DNA from: Bisporella sp. PMI_857
Lineage: Eukaryota > Ascomycota > Leotiomycetes > Helotiales > Helotiaceae
Assembly (NCBI GenBank): GCA_021307315.1
Contig: JAJSPD010000042.1
Location: forward strand, 355,439 to 419,438
Length of the DNA stretch: 64,000 bases
Reading direction: 5' to 3'
The notes beneath the pieces were generated by a model. The model did no database searches. It was not told the origin of the DNA and saw nothing but the letters and a program-made list of their open reading frames with translations. The position numbers and the translations under genes were made by a program. Below are positions 46,334 through 58,200 of the stretch, in pieces. Positions within the stretch are counted from its first letter, which is position 1. The number at the start of each line of letters is the position of its first letter.

Positions 46334-48177
46334 CTACAAGACCCTCAGGTCTTCGGGGGTAACATGAAAACCGTTGTCCAGTTCATCTTCCAGTGGTATC
46401 ACAACTCGCTCATAGACCAGCTTCCTGAAATCCTCATCGTCGAGGCTCAAATTGTTCTCGGTGCCTACGTAATCAATCTTTAGGCAGGCTTGGATTGCAT
46501 TTCTGTAGCCTTCGTACAAGTCGTCCCCCATTTTGTCCAGTAGCTTTTCCGCTGTGATCCAATTCGTGTTGACGCCTTCCATACCATTTTCGGTATCATC
46601 GAAGTCCCACAATGATTCGATCGGTTTCGATAGATAGAGCTCTAGAAGTAGGATTCCGAGGGATAGAAGAGCTGGACTTGGATGGCTATACATAGTGTCT
46701 GGTATCTCTTCAGGACTCGATGACAAGGGCTCGAATTGCGCCACAAGATATGGTCTCATCAAATCTGGCCCGTTGGTGGTAGCGAAGAAGTTCACGTGCT
46801 CCTTGTTCCAGTTATCTGACAGCCACGGGCTTCCGCAGTAATGAAGGATGGCGTGGGCAAGAACCACTGCTAGTGATCTCCTTTCTTTCAGCTTTAGTCT
46901 CGACTCAGAATCCCCGAGCAAGGTTCTGAGAGGAATTCCGATTTCCGGCCGGACGACGATACGACTCCCGGCTGATCTCGCTTGCCATAGCTTCTCTCCA
47001 TCGAAGACAAGCTCTAGGCTAGTTTTGTTCTTATAAGCTTCTTTAATCAAAGTACAGACCGATTCGGTGTCAATATAATGGCGTGAATCTTTAGGATATA
47101 CCTTGCGCTCTGTAGGCTTGTTTTCGTCCACAAATCTGACAAGTGGCTTACTCTTTGTTTCTTCTTGAACAACTCGTTGGTTTCTCATTTCTTCCCTATT
47201 GATTATCAATCTAATTAGCTTGTTTCTAGAGCACTGATGGCTAGCTCGGTTGCCTACTTATCAAGGAGGATACGAATTCTGCTTTCCAACCATATCTCCT
47301 TCGCCTGTTCCGCACTTGCCATAGATACCAACAGGTCGAGATTGATTGTCGAATCTGCGCTTTCTGCGCTCATCAGACATTTCAGAAGGCCCAATCTTGC
47401 TTCGTGAGGCGATGGACAGGGGCATGACCAGTTGCGAGCAAGCACTGCGTGTACATCGTGGGACATTCTACGGGACCTATTCGTTGGAGGCTGTGCCTTC
47501 CGTCGAGAGCTCTTCTTTGCTTCATCAATGGTCCCCGCTGCATGACCGTGGATAAAACGTTCCAATTTTTTATTATATTTAGAAATTCTTTTCAGGCTTT
47601 TCTTACGACGCTCCTCTTTGAAAGTGAACTGGAATCGAGAGCGGAGATCATGAATGGTCGCACCATTTTTCATGTCTTCACGAAATCCTTCCAGCTTCTT
47701 GAAAAGACCTGGTGAGTGCGCCTTTAGTCGTGAAACATGTTAGTATCAGCACACTTCTAGAATTTAACTACTTGCCACATCAGAGCGAATGAAGCGAAGA
47801 GATCTCTCGCTCACCACCTCATCTAAGGACTTCAATAGACGGTTAAGGATATCTGTGAAGGCGTTTTCTGCATCACCGCCCAGCCTTCTATTTAGTGCAA
47901 TGCCAACATCGTCCTGCTTCCATTGTTCTCGATCAAGCTTCAGTAACTGTTCTCTTTGCTTCTCGCTGAGTGTTGTAAGATCGGAAATCAGGCATCTCAA
48001 TGTATGTCCTAGTAGAGATACCTCGTCGTGGAGGTCCGCAAGAAAGTCTTCAAGCTCCTCGTTTCTAAACTTCGAGGATGTGACCAATTTGGCTTTACGA
48101 TATGCCTTTTGTTGGTGTTCAGTAGCTGTAACCACCAACGGTATAAGTGCAAGGGCAAGCTCAATACTAAAAACCAT
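46334..48177 (-). CDS. DUF7580-domain protein with hydrophobic N-terminal helix
   Basis: Three exons, 48177-47776, 47721-47258 and 47195-46334, give 575 residues. The start is the ATG of MVFSIEL. Intron 1 is best read as a GC-AG intron (donor GCAAGT, branch gatactaac); a GTGGCA donor three bases earlier is also in phase. Intron 2 is a normal 62-nt GT-AG intron. Residues 1-20 (MVFSIELALALIPLVVTATE) form a hydrophobic helix followed by an all-alpha region, as in fungal HeLo-like/prion-inhibition N-termini. The C-terminal half (LVFDGEKLWQARSAG, LAVVLAHAILHYCGSPWLSD, SLGILLLELYLSKPIE, YEGYRNAIQACLKIDYV) is typical of DUF7580, a kinase-like-looking family without obvious catalytic residues. It is divergent from the NLR gene. 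An effector or signalling role is inference. Confidence 0.87.
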
Positions 48178-48595
48178 TGTCAAGTCTCATTCTCACGATG
48201 GAAGTCTTCTCTTAGGAAGAAAGCTAAGAAACTAAGAGGATGAGGAGAACGCAGCTGCCTACAGATGCAGGATGGTGGCATTTGCATTCAAACAGCGGGG
48301 CATTGTTGCACAAGTTCGCCCAGCATGTTTGAGTGAGGCTTATGGGAGCCTGTCAGCCAGCCCTCATTAATTGTGCAGCAAGCCCACGACACATCTGGCT
48401 TAGCTTCACATGAAAGAGCTTGTTGTGAGCGCTTAAGCCAGTGTCAATTAGCCCGCCGCTTCGAGATGGTCTGTAGCCCGATGGTATCTTACCTTCCTGT
48501 TTGTTTCTCAACCAGCCTTAATTTGCATCTCATGGACTTTCGATTCTTGCTTTTACCTCTCCTTGTTAGGCCCATTTATTTGCTAACTAGGAGAG
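48178..48595. promoter_or_regulatory. Shared promoter of the DUF7580 and NLR genes
   Basis: Only 418 bp separate the two start codons, which point away from each other, so both promoters must lie here. No TATA box or clear palindrome is visible. Confidence 0.65.
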
Positions 48596-51500
48596 ATGGA
48601 ATCTTTAGAGATTCGAAGTCGAGCTGATGAATGCCTCGCTGATTTTGACGCGCTGGTGGCCATGCAACCCTCCATCGATAGGCGCAGCAATACAAGCGAC
48701 CTTGATGCCGAAGAACAAAGGGCACGATTCCTTATCTGGTCAGCGAACATTGGAGTCTTCGCAGATGGACATGCATCACTGGACTACAGACTTCGAGACA
48801 GCTTGGACGCTAGGAAGATAATGCTTGAGCTTTTGGCGAGTCTCAAGAATTACCTCCTACGAGGTTCGCAGCGCCTCGGCCGCATCTGAGCTATACTGAG
48901 ACTCACTAATTTTTGCATAGCAACGGCTACCGTCAGACCTGCTGATGCGGCTGAAATTCCGCTGATTTCACTGGCTAGTTCTGAAGATAGCTTCAGTAGC
49001 GACGGTTTTCTTCGATTGTCATCATCATCGGTTTTGTCCTCTTCATATCACGGCTCAGAAACGGATGATTCGCTTTCAGTTTCAGTTGACCAAGATCGAC
49101 CTCCTTTTGAGCAACGGCTCCATGGAGTTGAGCAGACCATCGACCGTTTGTATCGGCTATCTGTAGCTATCCGCCGGCCTTCAATTATCAGCCAAAATGC
49201 AAGGGCAGCAAACTTCATAATCAGGGACGAAGATGGCAACGATATTGGTGAACAATTCGCTGACTTTGCTCTTAAGTGGATCACCCATCAATTTCCTGAT
49301 GCAACTCTAATAATTCGTGAACGACTTGCGAAGGCAATCACCTTGCGCAGGAAACGCTTCCTATACCGCCAGAGCCATCAGAAAAAACTAAGTACGAAAT
49401 TGTATCTTCCTTCGACGAGCCCTGCAGTAAGATTACATGGCCAAGGACTAGACGCGGAGTCGACGGTCATAGCTAGGACAGTTGTAGAAAGTCCGGCTCA
49501 AGATACTCATGATAAACAGAATACTCCCCTTAGCCCAAGGTTGCCATCACAGACTTCCGCTTCAAAAGTTGCAGGAGTATTTAAGGTGGCAGATGTCTTT
49601 GAACCGCCTCCATCGAGGACAGCAACACTGTTCTCCAGTGCCTTTACCCAGCAGACCCCGATTGCAATACCTGATCCACCCAAGCCGTCGCCTGGCAGTA
49701 AAGAATTTGAATGTCCTTACTGCTGTATGATGCTACCCATAAAGGAAGCTGTGCCGTCACACTGGATGTAAGTACTGCGACTTCGGCATGTGAAGTTATT
49801 CTAATGGAATTCTACATCAGGCGTCATGTCTTGAACGACCTTGAGCCCTACGTGTGCGTGTTCGAAGATTGTATGGATCCCCATAGGTTATTTCGCGACC
49901 GAGCTGCATGGCTCTCACATATGCAAGAGATCCACACAAAGCAGTGGACTTGCACGGCGGCTGGCCACAAACCCTATATCTTTGAAACTGAGCAGGGCTT
50001 CGAAGACCACATGCGATCTGATCACGCAGGGGGTTTCAAAGAGAGTCAGCTATCCTGGTACAAAAGGCGCAGCCAAGGGCCATCTGCGACCACATTTACC
50101 ACCTGTATTCTTTGTGGCTACGAACCAGCCGAGGAGAAAATATCAACTCTCACGGCCGCAAGAGGACAGGACAGCAATCAAAAGTATGAGCGTGGAAAAG
50201 TCGTCTCTGAAGACGTTGCAAAACACATAGCTTTACACTTACAGGCACTGTCAATAAAAGCCTTACCATGGCAAGAAAGTATAGAAGACGAGGAGCTAAG
50301 CGAGAAAGCGGAGTCTGAGCACGCCGACGAGGGACATGAAAGCAACACTGACAGATCGTCTCTCTTTCTCATCGATGCCAATATATCGCTTCAATTTGAA
50401 GATGATCCTAAAGCCGTTTACGATATCGAGTGCGAACCTGATGAGGGTAGAGTTACAGATAGTGATAACATCTTAAAGTCTTACGAGATTTACGAGGAGG
50501 AATGGGGCTTTATTCGACGACCTGAATACTATGGTCACGATCGAGATCCAGTTTTGCAAACACTACTTAGAAAACTGTATCTTGACTCATCTTCAGGCAC
50601 AGATCGCCGCACAGGTCTAGTCTTACCCGTTTTTATGATGCCTCCTACCCCCCTCAACAAGAACTTTTTCGGTCGAGATTATGCTTTGAATGCAATTGGA
50701 GCAGAATTATGCCCAAAGGCGACTTCTAAATCAAGTGATGGCAAGGTCGCAACTTATCCACTTACGTTCACAGTTTGCGCTCCAGGTGGCATGGGTAAGA
50801 CACAAGTGGCTATTCAATTTGCGTTCACACACCAAAAGGATTTCGACGCAATTCTCTGGGTTAATGCAGACAGCGTTAATGAGATGGCTCAGGGGTTTCA
50901 ACGAATTGCGCTACTTCTTGACCTGGTCTCAGAGGGTTCCGCGGATGCTAATGACCTACTATATACCCGTGAGATTGTTAAACGCTGGCTCGTGAACCCA
51001 CGAGCCCGTGATAGCGATGGGGAGAGAGTGTCTCATAAGCGTATATCTTGGCTCTTAATCTATGACGGAGTACAAGACCCAGATATTCTCAATGCCTACT
51101 GGCCGTATGATGGGCCTGGTTCTGTGCTCATCACTAGCCGCAACCCTTTCTCGTGGGCGAAGTCACTGCCACTCAAGCCGTTTACTTCTGATGAGGCCAT
51201 TGACTTTCTCTTGAAATTGACTGGCAGAAACATATCTGACGTTGAAAGGGAAATTGTGAGCAATGTTAGTACACGATTAGGCGGACTTCCCCTGGCTTTG
51301 ACCCAGATGGCCAGTATCATTGTGACAAAGCAACTAAGTTTCAGTCAATTCCTCGAGTCTTACAATGAGAGAGAAAGTCAGCGAGAGCTGTTGCAGTTTC
51401 AGACAGAGCTTAAATCAATGAGCTACGAGCATACCGTTGCTTCTGTTTGGGCGTTCGAAAACCTTAAACACGGAAGGAAGTTGTTGAATGTGCTGTCAAT

Positions 51501-53047
51501 GATTGATCCGGATAGCATCCCAGAACGGCTCCTCATGAGCAGCATGCATGATATTGACCTTCCTGGTTATCCTGCTACAATCAAGGAATACGAGAACGCA
51601 AGAGGAGAGCTTCTTGCATGTTCTCTCGTAACAGGCAATAAAAATGAGCATAAGTTGTTCATCCATAGACTGGTTCAAGACGTTGCCAGAGCACGAATGG
51701 GCCCGGCAGAGCTCCGACAAACGTTCGTTGCATGTGTGAAGCTGGTTGCGTCGATTTGGCCCTTCGAAAACTTCGCCTGGCGTCATGGGACTGCGCGCTG
51801 GCCACGTTGCGAAGAACTGTTTCCTCATATATCTAAACTCAAAGATCTTTTCCCTGCGACTCTGCCTTCATTGGGGGCTTCAAATGACTATCGCTTTGCC
51901 TGTCTGCTTACCGATGCTGGTTGGTGAGTTATATATCTCATCTAAAACATGGCACTGTTAACAAATACGAGGTATTTGCATGAGCGAGGGAGACCTACTG
52001 ACTCCAACTTGTTCAATAATATGGCCCAGTCAATCTGCGAGTCGCTCAAATTTCGGCTATATGAGCATGCTGATAAGTCCTTTAATTGTGATGTCACTCA
52101 CGGGCAGCTTGACTATACATTGGCCGAGCTGTACCACAACCGAGGTTGCATTGCGAGTGATGCCAACGATGCTGTTGAAGCGATGAAAAACCTCACAACG
52201 TTCCATGATATGATGCAGAAAGAGCTTGGCAAGAAAGCTCAACACGCTGATATGCGACTCGGCCTTGCTTGCAATGAACTTGGCAATGCTTACATGCTCA
52301 AGGAGGATTGGGTCGAAGGCGAAAAATACTTTCTGCGATCCATCGACTTGATACAACAGCTCGATAACTTTGAGCCAGTGCTATTGTCCCTTCCCTTGGT
52401 CAATCTTGGCTATTCATTCTGGTTGCAAGGTAGATTAAATGAAGCTGTTGCTGTCCTCGAGAAGGGAGTACGGGATCGCGAGGAGAAATATGGCACCGAT
52501 GATCGAACCTCCTTCATGTGAGTCACTTCTTTCCGTCAAAACTACAGCAGGAACGTGACTGAAGCTGATTTGCCATTTCAATAGTTCAGGTAGATTCTAC
52601 CACGCACTTGGAAATGTAGCCTACGACAAAGGCTCCAAAGAGGACAGTCTTAGTTATCATCATAAAGCCCTTCTGCACTACAAGTCTACCCTCGGCAACA
52701 ATCACCACCGCACAGCGGCCGTCTTCATCAAAGTTGCCGAGCATAATATCCATGTCCACCAACACGACACCGCTATAGCTCTGTTAGACCATGCCCTCGA
52801 GGCATACTCAACGTCGAAAAATTATGTGCCAGAAAAAGTCCGCGCTTCATTTAAGCGGTCACGAGCTCTACGTTCCCTGCGCATGATTGACATGGCTGAT
52901 AAGGAACTCCGGCAATGCTTCCGAGTATATTCCGAGGTTGCTATGGAGAAGGTTAGGTTAACTGGGAAGCATCGTGTGCTAAAGAGCAGGGCAGAAGATC
53001 TCATTGATGAAGATTTCGATGATTTGGTTGCATTCTGGTCGAAATGA
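48596..53047 (+). CDS. NLR-like protein: fungal N-terminal domain, C2H2 fingers, NB-ARC, TPR
   Basis: Five exons, 48596-48863, 48921-49767, 49821-51923, 51972-52517 and 52585-53047, encode 1408 residues. Introns are 48-67 nt, all GT-AG and in phase. Residues 1-90 (EEQRARFLIWSANIGVFADG, LDYRLRDSLDARKIMLELL) are a helical N-terminus common in fungal zinc-finger proteins. C2H2-like fingers lie at about 350-460 (CPYC...H, CVFEDC...H, CTAAGH...H). The NB-ARC domain has the P-loop GGMGKT (694-699), Walker B WLLIYDG, SVLITSRNP and LGGLPLALTQMA. From about residue 1073 there are TPR-like helices (LACNELGNAYMLKEDWVEGE, LVNLGYSFWLQGRLNEAVAV, ALGNVAYDKG). Such STAND proteins act as switches in fungal non-self recognition. 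The ligand and partner are unknown. Confidence 0.9.
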
Positions 53048-53918
53048 GCCGTTTAAGCGTCGTTTTATAGTGTCAGGCGCCAGTAAACAAAAGTTATTAC
53101 TTAGAAAAACTGGTAGGAGCAGTTCTAATAAATTCTACGCCGCTAATAACTTCGAACAAAGGGTATTGCTATCGTTTGAGTAGCAGCAATAGTACTGTAC
53201 TGTAATTCTTACTTGTATTTTACTAAATCCGAGTCTTTGCTAAGCTTAAATACATAATTTTGCACCCTTAATCATAATTACATATACACTATATGGGCAC
53301 TTATGCGTTTAGTTTCTTTCTTGCATTTGGGGTATAGTACTAGTTAGGCCCCAAATGACTACGCCAAGGAGCATAAGTAAGTGTGTGGCTTGAGGTTGGG
53401 TTGTCTACCCCGCCCTATTTTAAGGCAACAACAGTTTAGAAGGATGTAATGCGTCAGGAATCAAGTTGTTGCCTGGTTTATGATTACTAAACAACATTCC
53501 CAAGCTTGATCAAGCAAACGTGATAGCGTATCAATTTCGTGATTCAAGGTTCGAGATTACAATAGAGTATCGCGTCGCGTGGGGCAGATAGGAGGAGGCT
53601 TGCATCGGCAGCATTAGTAGCATTAGCATGCCAATGAACTCTCACGAAGGCACATTGCTGCCTTGGAGCTTGAATTTGTGTGACCGCCAGGAGAGATCGA
53701 TCTTCATACCGTGGTGGAGTAGAAGTATATAAAAGGGTGGCTGTTGGGTTGGCAAATCCATCCCATTCCATCACTAGATTCACCAAGATCGAATTCTCCT
53801 CTCATCACACCATTACACCTACTACTTAGTACTGAACAACGAACAGTACCTTGCATCTTAATTCACGGCAATCATTAATTCATTTATCCGCTCGTCAATC
53901 ATTACTCTCACCATCACA
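53048..53918. other. Intergenic, promoter of the YCII gene
   Basis: 870 bp. It contains a TATA box at 53726-53734 and a CT/CA-rich leader before the start codon of the next gene. I see nothing else. Confidence 0.6.
53726..53734 (+). promoter_or_regulatory. TATA box of the YCII-family gene
   Basis: TATATAAAA lies about 190 bp upstream of the start codon, in the usual fungal range for a gene with a long leader. Confidence 0.55.
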
Positions 53919-54341
53919 ATGCCCAAATTCGCCGTTCTCGTCTCCGCCTCCGTCGAAGCGGAGGCAGGCAAGATGCCAACCCTCCAAGACCTGAGCGAGA
54001 TGATGGCCTACAACGAACAGCTCCGCAGCGCCGGCGTCCTGCTCTCCGCCGATGGCTTCCTGGCTTCATCCAAAGGCGTCCGCATCAACTTCAGCGCCGA
54101 CGGCCCAGCCAAGCCTGAATATGGCCCCTTTGGCCTCGACAACCTGGTTGCTGGGTACTGGATCTGGGAGCTGGAGACATTGGAGCAGGCGATTGAGTGG
54201 GCGGGCAAGATCCCTTTCAAGGACGGCCGTGTGGAGATCCGTCGCATCGCAGGCGAGGAAGATTTTGGAGCTGGGGTGGCGGATGAGCTGAAGAAGCAGA
54301 AGGAGGCGCTCAGAAAGGAGAGGGAGGAGAAGGCAGCGTAA
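53919..54341 (+). CDS. YCII/DGPF-domain protein
   Basis: An intronless 140-residue ORF in strong fungal codon usage (C-ending codons), unlike its AT-richer neighbours, which suggests good expression. It opens with MPKFAVLVSAS, followed by an alpha helix (DLSEMMAYNEQLRSAGVLLS) and the DGPF-type core (GFLASSKGVRINFS, YGPFGLDNLVAGYWIWELETLEQAIEWAGKIP, GRVEIRRI). The last 35 residues are a charged helix. The fold is a ferredoxin-like dimer. The bacterial DGPF family is often linked to sigma factors. The fungal role is unknown and enzymatic activity is not shown. The start follows a clear TATA box. Confidence 0.92.
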   Translation: MPKFAVLVSASVEAEAGKMPTLQDLSEMMAYNEQLRSAGVLLSADGFLASSKGVRINFSADGPAKPEYGPFGLDNLVAGYWIWELETLEQAIEWAGKIPFKDGRVEIRRIAGEEDFGAGVADELKKQKEALRKEREEKAA

Positions 54342-55244
54342 GACAATGAATCAGAGAACTAACGCCCATCCCTGCGTGCCGAAAAACCCTGCGTGCCGAA
54401 ACAATTGAGAGATACTTTAACTTCAAGCACCCAAAACTCTATTTACACATCGAAGTCTTCCCATGATTTGGCGTAATTTATGTTCCATAGCTATTCCTAA
54501 ACACCCCTCAATGCCTTCAAAAGAAAACTATTTCCACGTCGTCGTTCTCGGCGGCTGATTTGTGCAGGCATCTTATTTATGATCAAATAGAGTTCCTTCG
54601 CCACAGCTCCACGGTTAAGCTTTGATTACTTCTAATACATCGAGATAGATCTTATCCACTGCTTTGGAGCTTTACTACCATGCTAACGACTGTTAATTGC
54701 TATGTGGCTGCTATGGTTTTTCAATTCTTGCAAAGTCGCCAGAGTGTTCAGTACTTCGAGCAAAAGTGCCTAACTATTTTAGGCTAGAAAAGATATACCA
54801 GGCCTTGCTATAAAAATACTTGTGTTTCCGTGGCGCCTTTGTAATCTAGCTTATATAATCATATAATCAGTCCTGGTGGTCTAGGCTATTTGTGGCTAGA
54901 GATGTGTGGCTGATCGAAATGACTGATTGAAAGAGGTTCTTAAATTTCCGCCTGTTTAGCCCTGCCCTAAGCAATAGGAAACACATCGTGCCTTAATCGA
55001 GTGTCACTTCGAACCACCACTACGAATATGACTTCCAGCATTTGTGCGATAGTGCCGGCCGAATGGCAGCTCTTGCGCTTTTACAGCTTGATGCACGACA
55101 ACGCCATTACCGCTGGAGCTTTCAGCTTCAGCCTCGACCCGGCATTTTTGCCCAAATCATCACCTAGTTCGCATATATGCCAACTTGACGGCTTAGCAAC
55201 TTCGAAGTAGCCTTTTGCGTACGATTTGCGGAACCATTCAAAAT
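54342..55244. other. Intergenic, promoter of the HNWD gene
   Basis: 900 bp without a convincing gene. A 15-bp word (ccctgcgtgccgaaa) is present twice, 2 bp apart, at 54370-54401. An open frame of 69 codons at 55001-55210 ends 35 bp before the HNWD start and could be an upstream ORF or chance. Confidence 0.5.
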
Positions 55245-58200
55245 ATGCGTCTCTTACGATACGATAACGATGGCAATATCATCCTTACCAAGTTCGATGA
55301 GAGCGATATACCTGAGTATGCTATACTCTCGCACACATGGGCACAAGATAATAGCAAGGAAGTCACATATACGGAAGTGATCAACGGGACTGGCCACGAA
55401 AAAGAGCATTTTAAGAAGATCAGGTTTTGTGGGGAGCAAGCCAGCCGAGATGGTCTACAATATTTTTGGGTTGATACTTGCTGCATCGACAAGGACAACG
55501 GTGCTGAGCTATCGCACTCGATCAACTCCATGTTTCGCTGGTACCGAAGGGCGTCCAAATGCTATGTTTATTTATCGGATGTTTCGACAAGCAAGCAAGA
55601 AGCAAGCGATCAGCTGTCCGAGCACACTTGGGAACTGGATTTTCAAAAGAGCAGATGGTTCACTCGAGGCTGGACGCTTCAAGAGCTTCTTGCCCCGACT
55701 TCCGTCGAGTTTTTTTCTCGGGAAGGCAAGCTACTCGGCAACAAGAAAACTCTCGAGACGCAAATTTATGATTTGACGAACATTCCTGCCTCTGCGCTTC
55801 AAGGAAAGTCCTTATCTCAAATCAGCATCGATGAGCGGATGCGGTGGATAGAATGTAGAGAAACGAGGAAAGAGGAAGATAAAGCGTACTCATTGTTAGG
55901 CATTTTCGGCGTCACTATGCTTCCTATTTATGGCGAAGGAGTAGCGAAAGCATTCGATCGGCTGTGGGATAAGCTTCACGAAATGCAGAAATGTATGCAA
56001 GACTTACGCCTCACCGACCCCCGCGATGACAAGGAACGTATCGAGGACACCAAGGGTGGCTTACTAAAAGGGGCTTACCGGTGGGTGATAAAAACCTCTG
56101 ACTTTCAACAATGGTGTACTAGCCAACACCATCGGTTATTGTGGATTAAGGGCGACGCAGGCAAGGGCAAGACGATGTTGCTTTGCGGTATTGCCGACGA
56201 GCTACAGAAGTCAGCCAAATCTGTAATTCTGTCGTACTTCTTTTGTCAGGCTACAGATTCCCGGATCAACAACGCCACAGCCGTGATACGAGGTCTGATT
56301 TACTTGCTGGCCGACCAGCAGCCATCTCTTGTCTTGCATGTCCAAACGAGTTATGATAAAGCTGGAAAGGCGCTCTTTGAAGATGCGAATTCCTGGGTTG
56401 CTGTGACCAAGATTTTCTCTAGCATTCTACGAGACCCAAATCTGGATGACATATATTTGATTGTCGATGCGCTGGATGAATGCGTAGTCGACTTGCCAAG
56501 ACTATTAGATTTCATCGCGCAGAGTTCGTCTGTATCTGCTCGTGTCAAGTGGGTTGTCTCTAGCCGCAACTGGCCAGAAATCGAGAAAAGGCTAGACACG
56601 GCAATACAGAAACAAAGGCTATGTCTTGAGCTGAATGCAGACTCCGTTTCCGCTGCCGTTCTGACTTTCATTCAGACTAAAGTCCACAGGCTAGCAACGC
56701 AAAACAAATACACGAGCCAGACACGAGACGCTGTCCAACAGCATTTATCGCTGAACGCAGATGGTACTTTTCTTTGGGTAGCCTTAGTCTGCCAAGAGCT
56801 GTCGAATCTTCCAGGGTGGAAAGCGGTCAAGAAGTTGAAAGCCTTCCCTCCTGGACTCGATGCACTTTACCAGCAGATGCTAGACCAGATTATGAAATCA
56901 GAAGACTCTGAACTCTGTATGAGTATACTGGCTGTCGTGTCGACTGTATATCGGCCTATCACAATCGATGAGCTAGTGACTTTGGTGGAATTGCCCGATG
57001 GAGTTGATAGCGAACATGAAGAAGCTTTAGTCGAGATCGTGGGTTATTGCAGATCCTTTCTCACACTTCGACAACGCACGATTTTTTTTGTTCACCAATC
57101 AGCAAAGGACTTTTTGGTAGAAAAGGCATCTAAGGATCCATTTCTTTTTCAAAAACAAGACATACACTATATTATCTTCTCTCGATCACTGCAGGCAATG
57201 TCGCAAACACTCAAACTTGACATCTATAGCTTAGCAGCTCCTGGAATCTCGCTCGACCAAGTTAAACCACCGTGTCCAGATCCATTAGCCACAATACGGT
57301 ACCCGTGTCTCTACTGGGCTGATCATCTACTCGAGTGCGATGTTGGAAGGGTAATGAAAGATAGCAAAGATGGTGGCTCTGTTCATTGGTTTTTATGTCA
57401 GAACTTTCTTTATTGGCTCGAAGCACTTAGCCTTATGGGCAACTTATCAGAATGCATAGGAATAATTAGACAGCTGAAGAAACGGGTGCAGGTAAGTTTC
57501 TGCGTGGTTTCAGCTTACAGAGAGACCAAGTTAACCTAGTAAGGATGGTGGAGGAGCACAACTCTATGCATTTATACATGATGCTGAGAGATTTGTCTTG
57601 TATAGTCGTTCAATCATTGACCAAGCGCCCCTTCAGTCGTACTGTTCAGCTCTCATTTTCGCCCCAGAGAAGAGTATTGTTCGAATGGTATATGAGAAGT
57701 GTATTCCTTGTTGGATCCAGACAAGGCCTAAGGTAGAAGCAGTGTGGAGTGCAATGCTACAAACGCTTGAGGGCCACACTGGCTCGGTCGACTCAGTGGC
57801 TTTCTCACCTGACGGCAAGCAGGTCGTCTCGGGCTCTAGTGATAAGACGGTGCGGCTTTGGGATACGGCTACAGGGACGGCGCTGCAGACGCTTGAAGGC
57901 CACACTGGCTGGGTCAGGTCAGTGGCTTTCTCACCTGACGGCAAGCAGGTCGTCTCGGGCTCTTATGATAAGACGGTGCGGCTTTGGGATACGGCTACAG
58001 GGACGGCGCTGCAGAGGCTTGAAGGCCACACTGGCTCGGTCGAGTCAGTGGCTTTCTCACCTGACGGCAAGCAGGTCGTCTCGGGCTCTAGTGATAAGAC
58101 GGTGCGGCTTTGGGATGCGGCTACAGGGACGGCGCTGCAGACGCTTGAAGGCCACACTGGCTCGGTCAGGTCAGTGGCTTTCTCACCTGACGGCAAGCAG

